The notes under the pieces: generated by a model
Databases searched by the model: none
The model's input: the letters and a program-made list of their open reading frames with translations, nothing else
What the model was told of the DNA's origin: nothing
From: Actinomycetota bacterium
Lineage (GTDB): Bacteria; Actinomycetota; UBA4738; G016210805
DNA: 6,293 nt
Assembly: GCA_016210805.1 (NCBI GenBank)
Contig: JACQTL010000389.1
Span: 1-6,293, forward strand
Direction: 5' to 3'
In this document: positions 5,847 through 6,293 of the stretch, one piece after another
Numbering within the stretch: the stretch's first letter is position 1
How the letters are laid out: every line of letters begins with the position of its first letter
Program-made: the position numbers and the translations under genes

Positions 5847-6293
5847 ATGGACGACAGGACCCCGAAGCAGCGAGGCATCCTCGCGGGCCTCCTCGGGCTC
5901 TTCGGCGAGGAAGAGGACGAGGAGCAGTCCCGGCCGGAGAAGCGCAAGCCTCTGGCCGGATTCGACGCGCCCGCCCCGAAGGCTGCCCCGGAGCCACCGC
6001 CCCTGGCGCCGCGGAGCTCACCCTTTAGCGGGCCGGCCCCCGAGGCCCCGTGGCGGGCCGAGCCCGGCCCCTCCCCGGACGAGGCCGGCGAGCCCGGCCG
6101 GACGGAAGACTGGTACGGGTTCGCCCCGACCCGTCATCCCGTCCGTCCCGCCTCCCCCCAGACGTCCAGGCAGGACCTGTCCTCCTTCTGGGCCGACGAC
6201 GAACGGGCCCCCAACGGCCTGAGGGCCGCCGACCACTCCCCGCCGGACACCCGTCCCACCCATCCGGATCCCCGCTTCCCCGCCGCCCATCCC
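5847..6293 (+). CDS. Proline-rich, probably disordered protein, partial (open at right edge), function unknown
   Basis: An ATG at 5847 opens a frame of 149 codons with no stop before the window ends. AAGGAG (5832-5837), 9 bases upstream, supports the start. It lies only 23 bases after the response regulator stop, so it is probably in the same operon. The N-terminus has a short hydrophobic run, GILAGLLGLFG (10-20), then an acidic patch EEEDEE and a basic KRK. The rest is rich in Pro, Ala, Asp and Arg with scattered Trp, such as EDWYGF and SFWADD. This composition predicts disorder rather than a folded enzyme. The hydrophobic run is too short for a normal membrane helix but could be an amphipathic anchor. 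Any folded domain would lie beyond the window. I do not recognise the family. Confidence 0.7.
   Translation, partial: MDDRTPKQRGILAGLLGLFGEEEDEEQSRPEKRKPLAGFDAPAPKAAPEPPPLAPRSSPFSGPAPEAPWRAEPGPSPDEAGEPGRTEDWYGFAPTRHPVRPASPQTSRQDLSSFWADDERAPNGLRAADHSPPDTRPTHPDPRFPAAHP

Noticed and set aside
4828..6021. A 397-codon minus-strand open frame opposite the kinase end, regulator and right-edge gene
   Set aside because: It is antisense to clearly coding, motif-complete genes and has shadow-like composition.

Overview
The window is very GC-rich chromosomal DNA. Starts are a mix of ATG and GTG, most preceded by good AAGGAG-type ribosome binding sites, and genes overlap tightly (ATGA and GTGA junctions). 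Together with the protein types, this suggests a high-GC actinobacterium or a similar high-GC phylum such as Chloroflexota. No marker gene fixes the taxon. I see no tRNA, rRNA, CRISPR array, insertion sequence or integrase.

Layout. Two gene clusters point away from each other across a gap of about 500 bases. On the minus strand (2293 down to 1, running off the left edge) lies a cell-surface sugar cluster. It holds a polysaccharide/lipid-linked-sugar flippase-like membrane protein that seems to lack its N-terminal half, then a complete DegT/DnrJ/EryC1/StrS-family PLP aminotransferase (381 aa, joined by an ATGA overlap). After 27 bases comes the first 56 residues of a second, paralogous aminotransferase cut by the window edge. 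On the plus strand (2797 to the right edge) lies a signalling cluster. It holds a small protein with a predicted ferredoxin-like (beta-alpha-beta) domain, a 628-residue soluble histidine kinase of the NarL/DegS (HisKA_3) type with GAF-like sensor segments, its LuxR/NarL-type response regulator (GTGA overlap), and a proline-rich, apparently disordered protein open at the right edge.

The divergent gap (2294-2796) holds a 20-base near-perfect palindrome, another inverted repeat, and an unusual cluster of CTAG tetranucleotides, which are otherwise absent from the window outside 2229-3100. A plausible reading, which is inference, is that the response regulator binds here and controls its own operon, the surface-sugar operon, or both.

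The least familiar part is the four-gene signalling cluster. A small single-domain protein sits first in a kinase/regulator operon that also ends in a disordered protein, and neither accessory protein is one I can name. The two window-edge genes (1-170 minus and 5847-6293 plus) were read directly from the sequence, with starts supported by ribosome binding sites.
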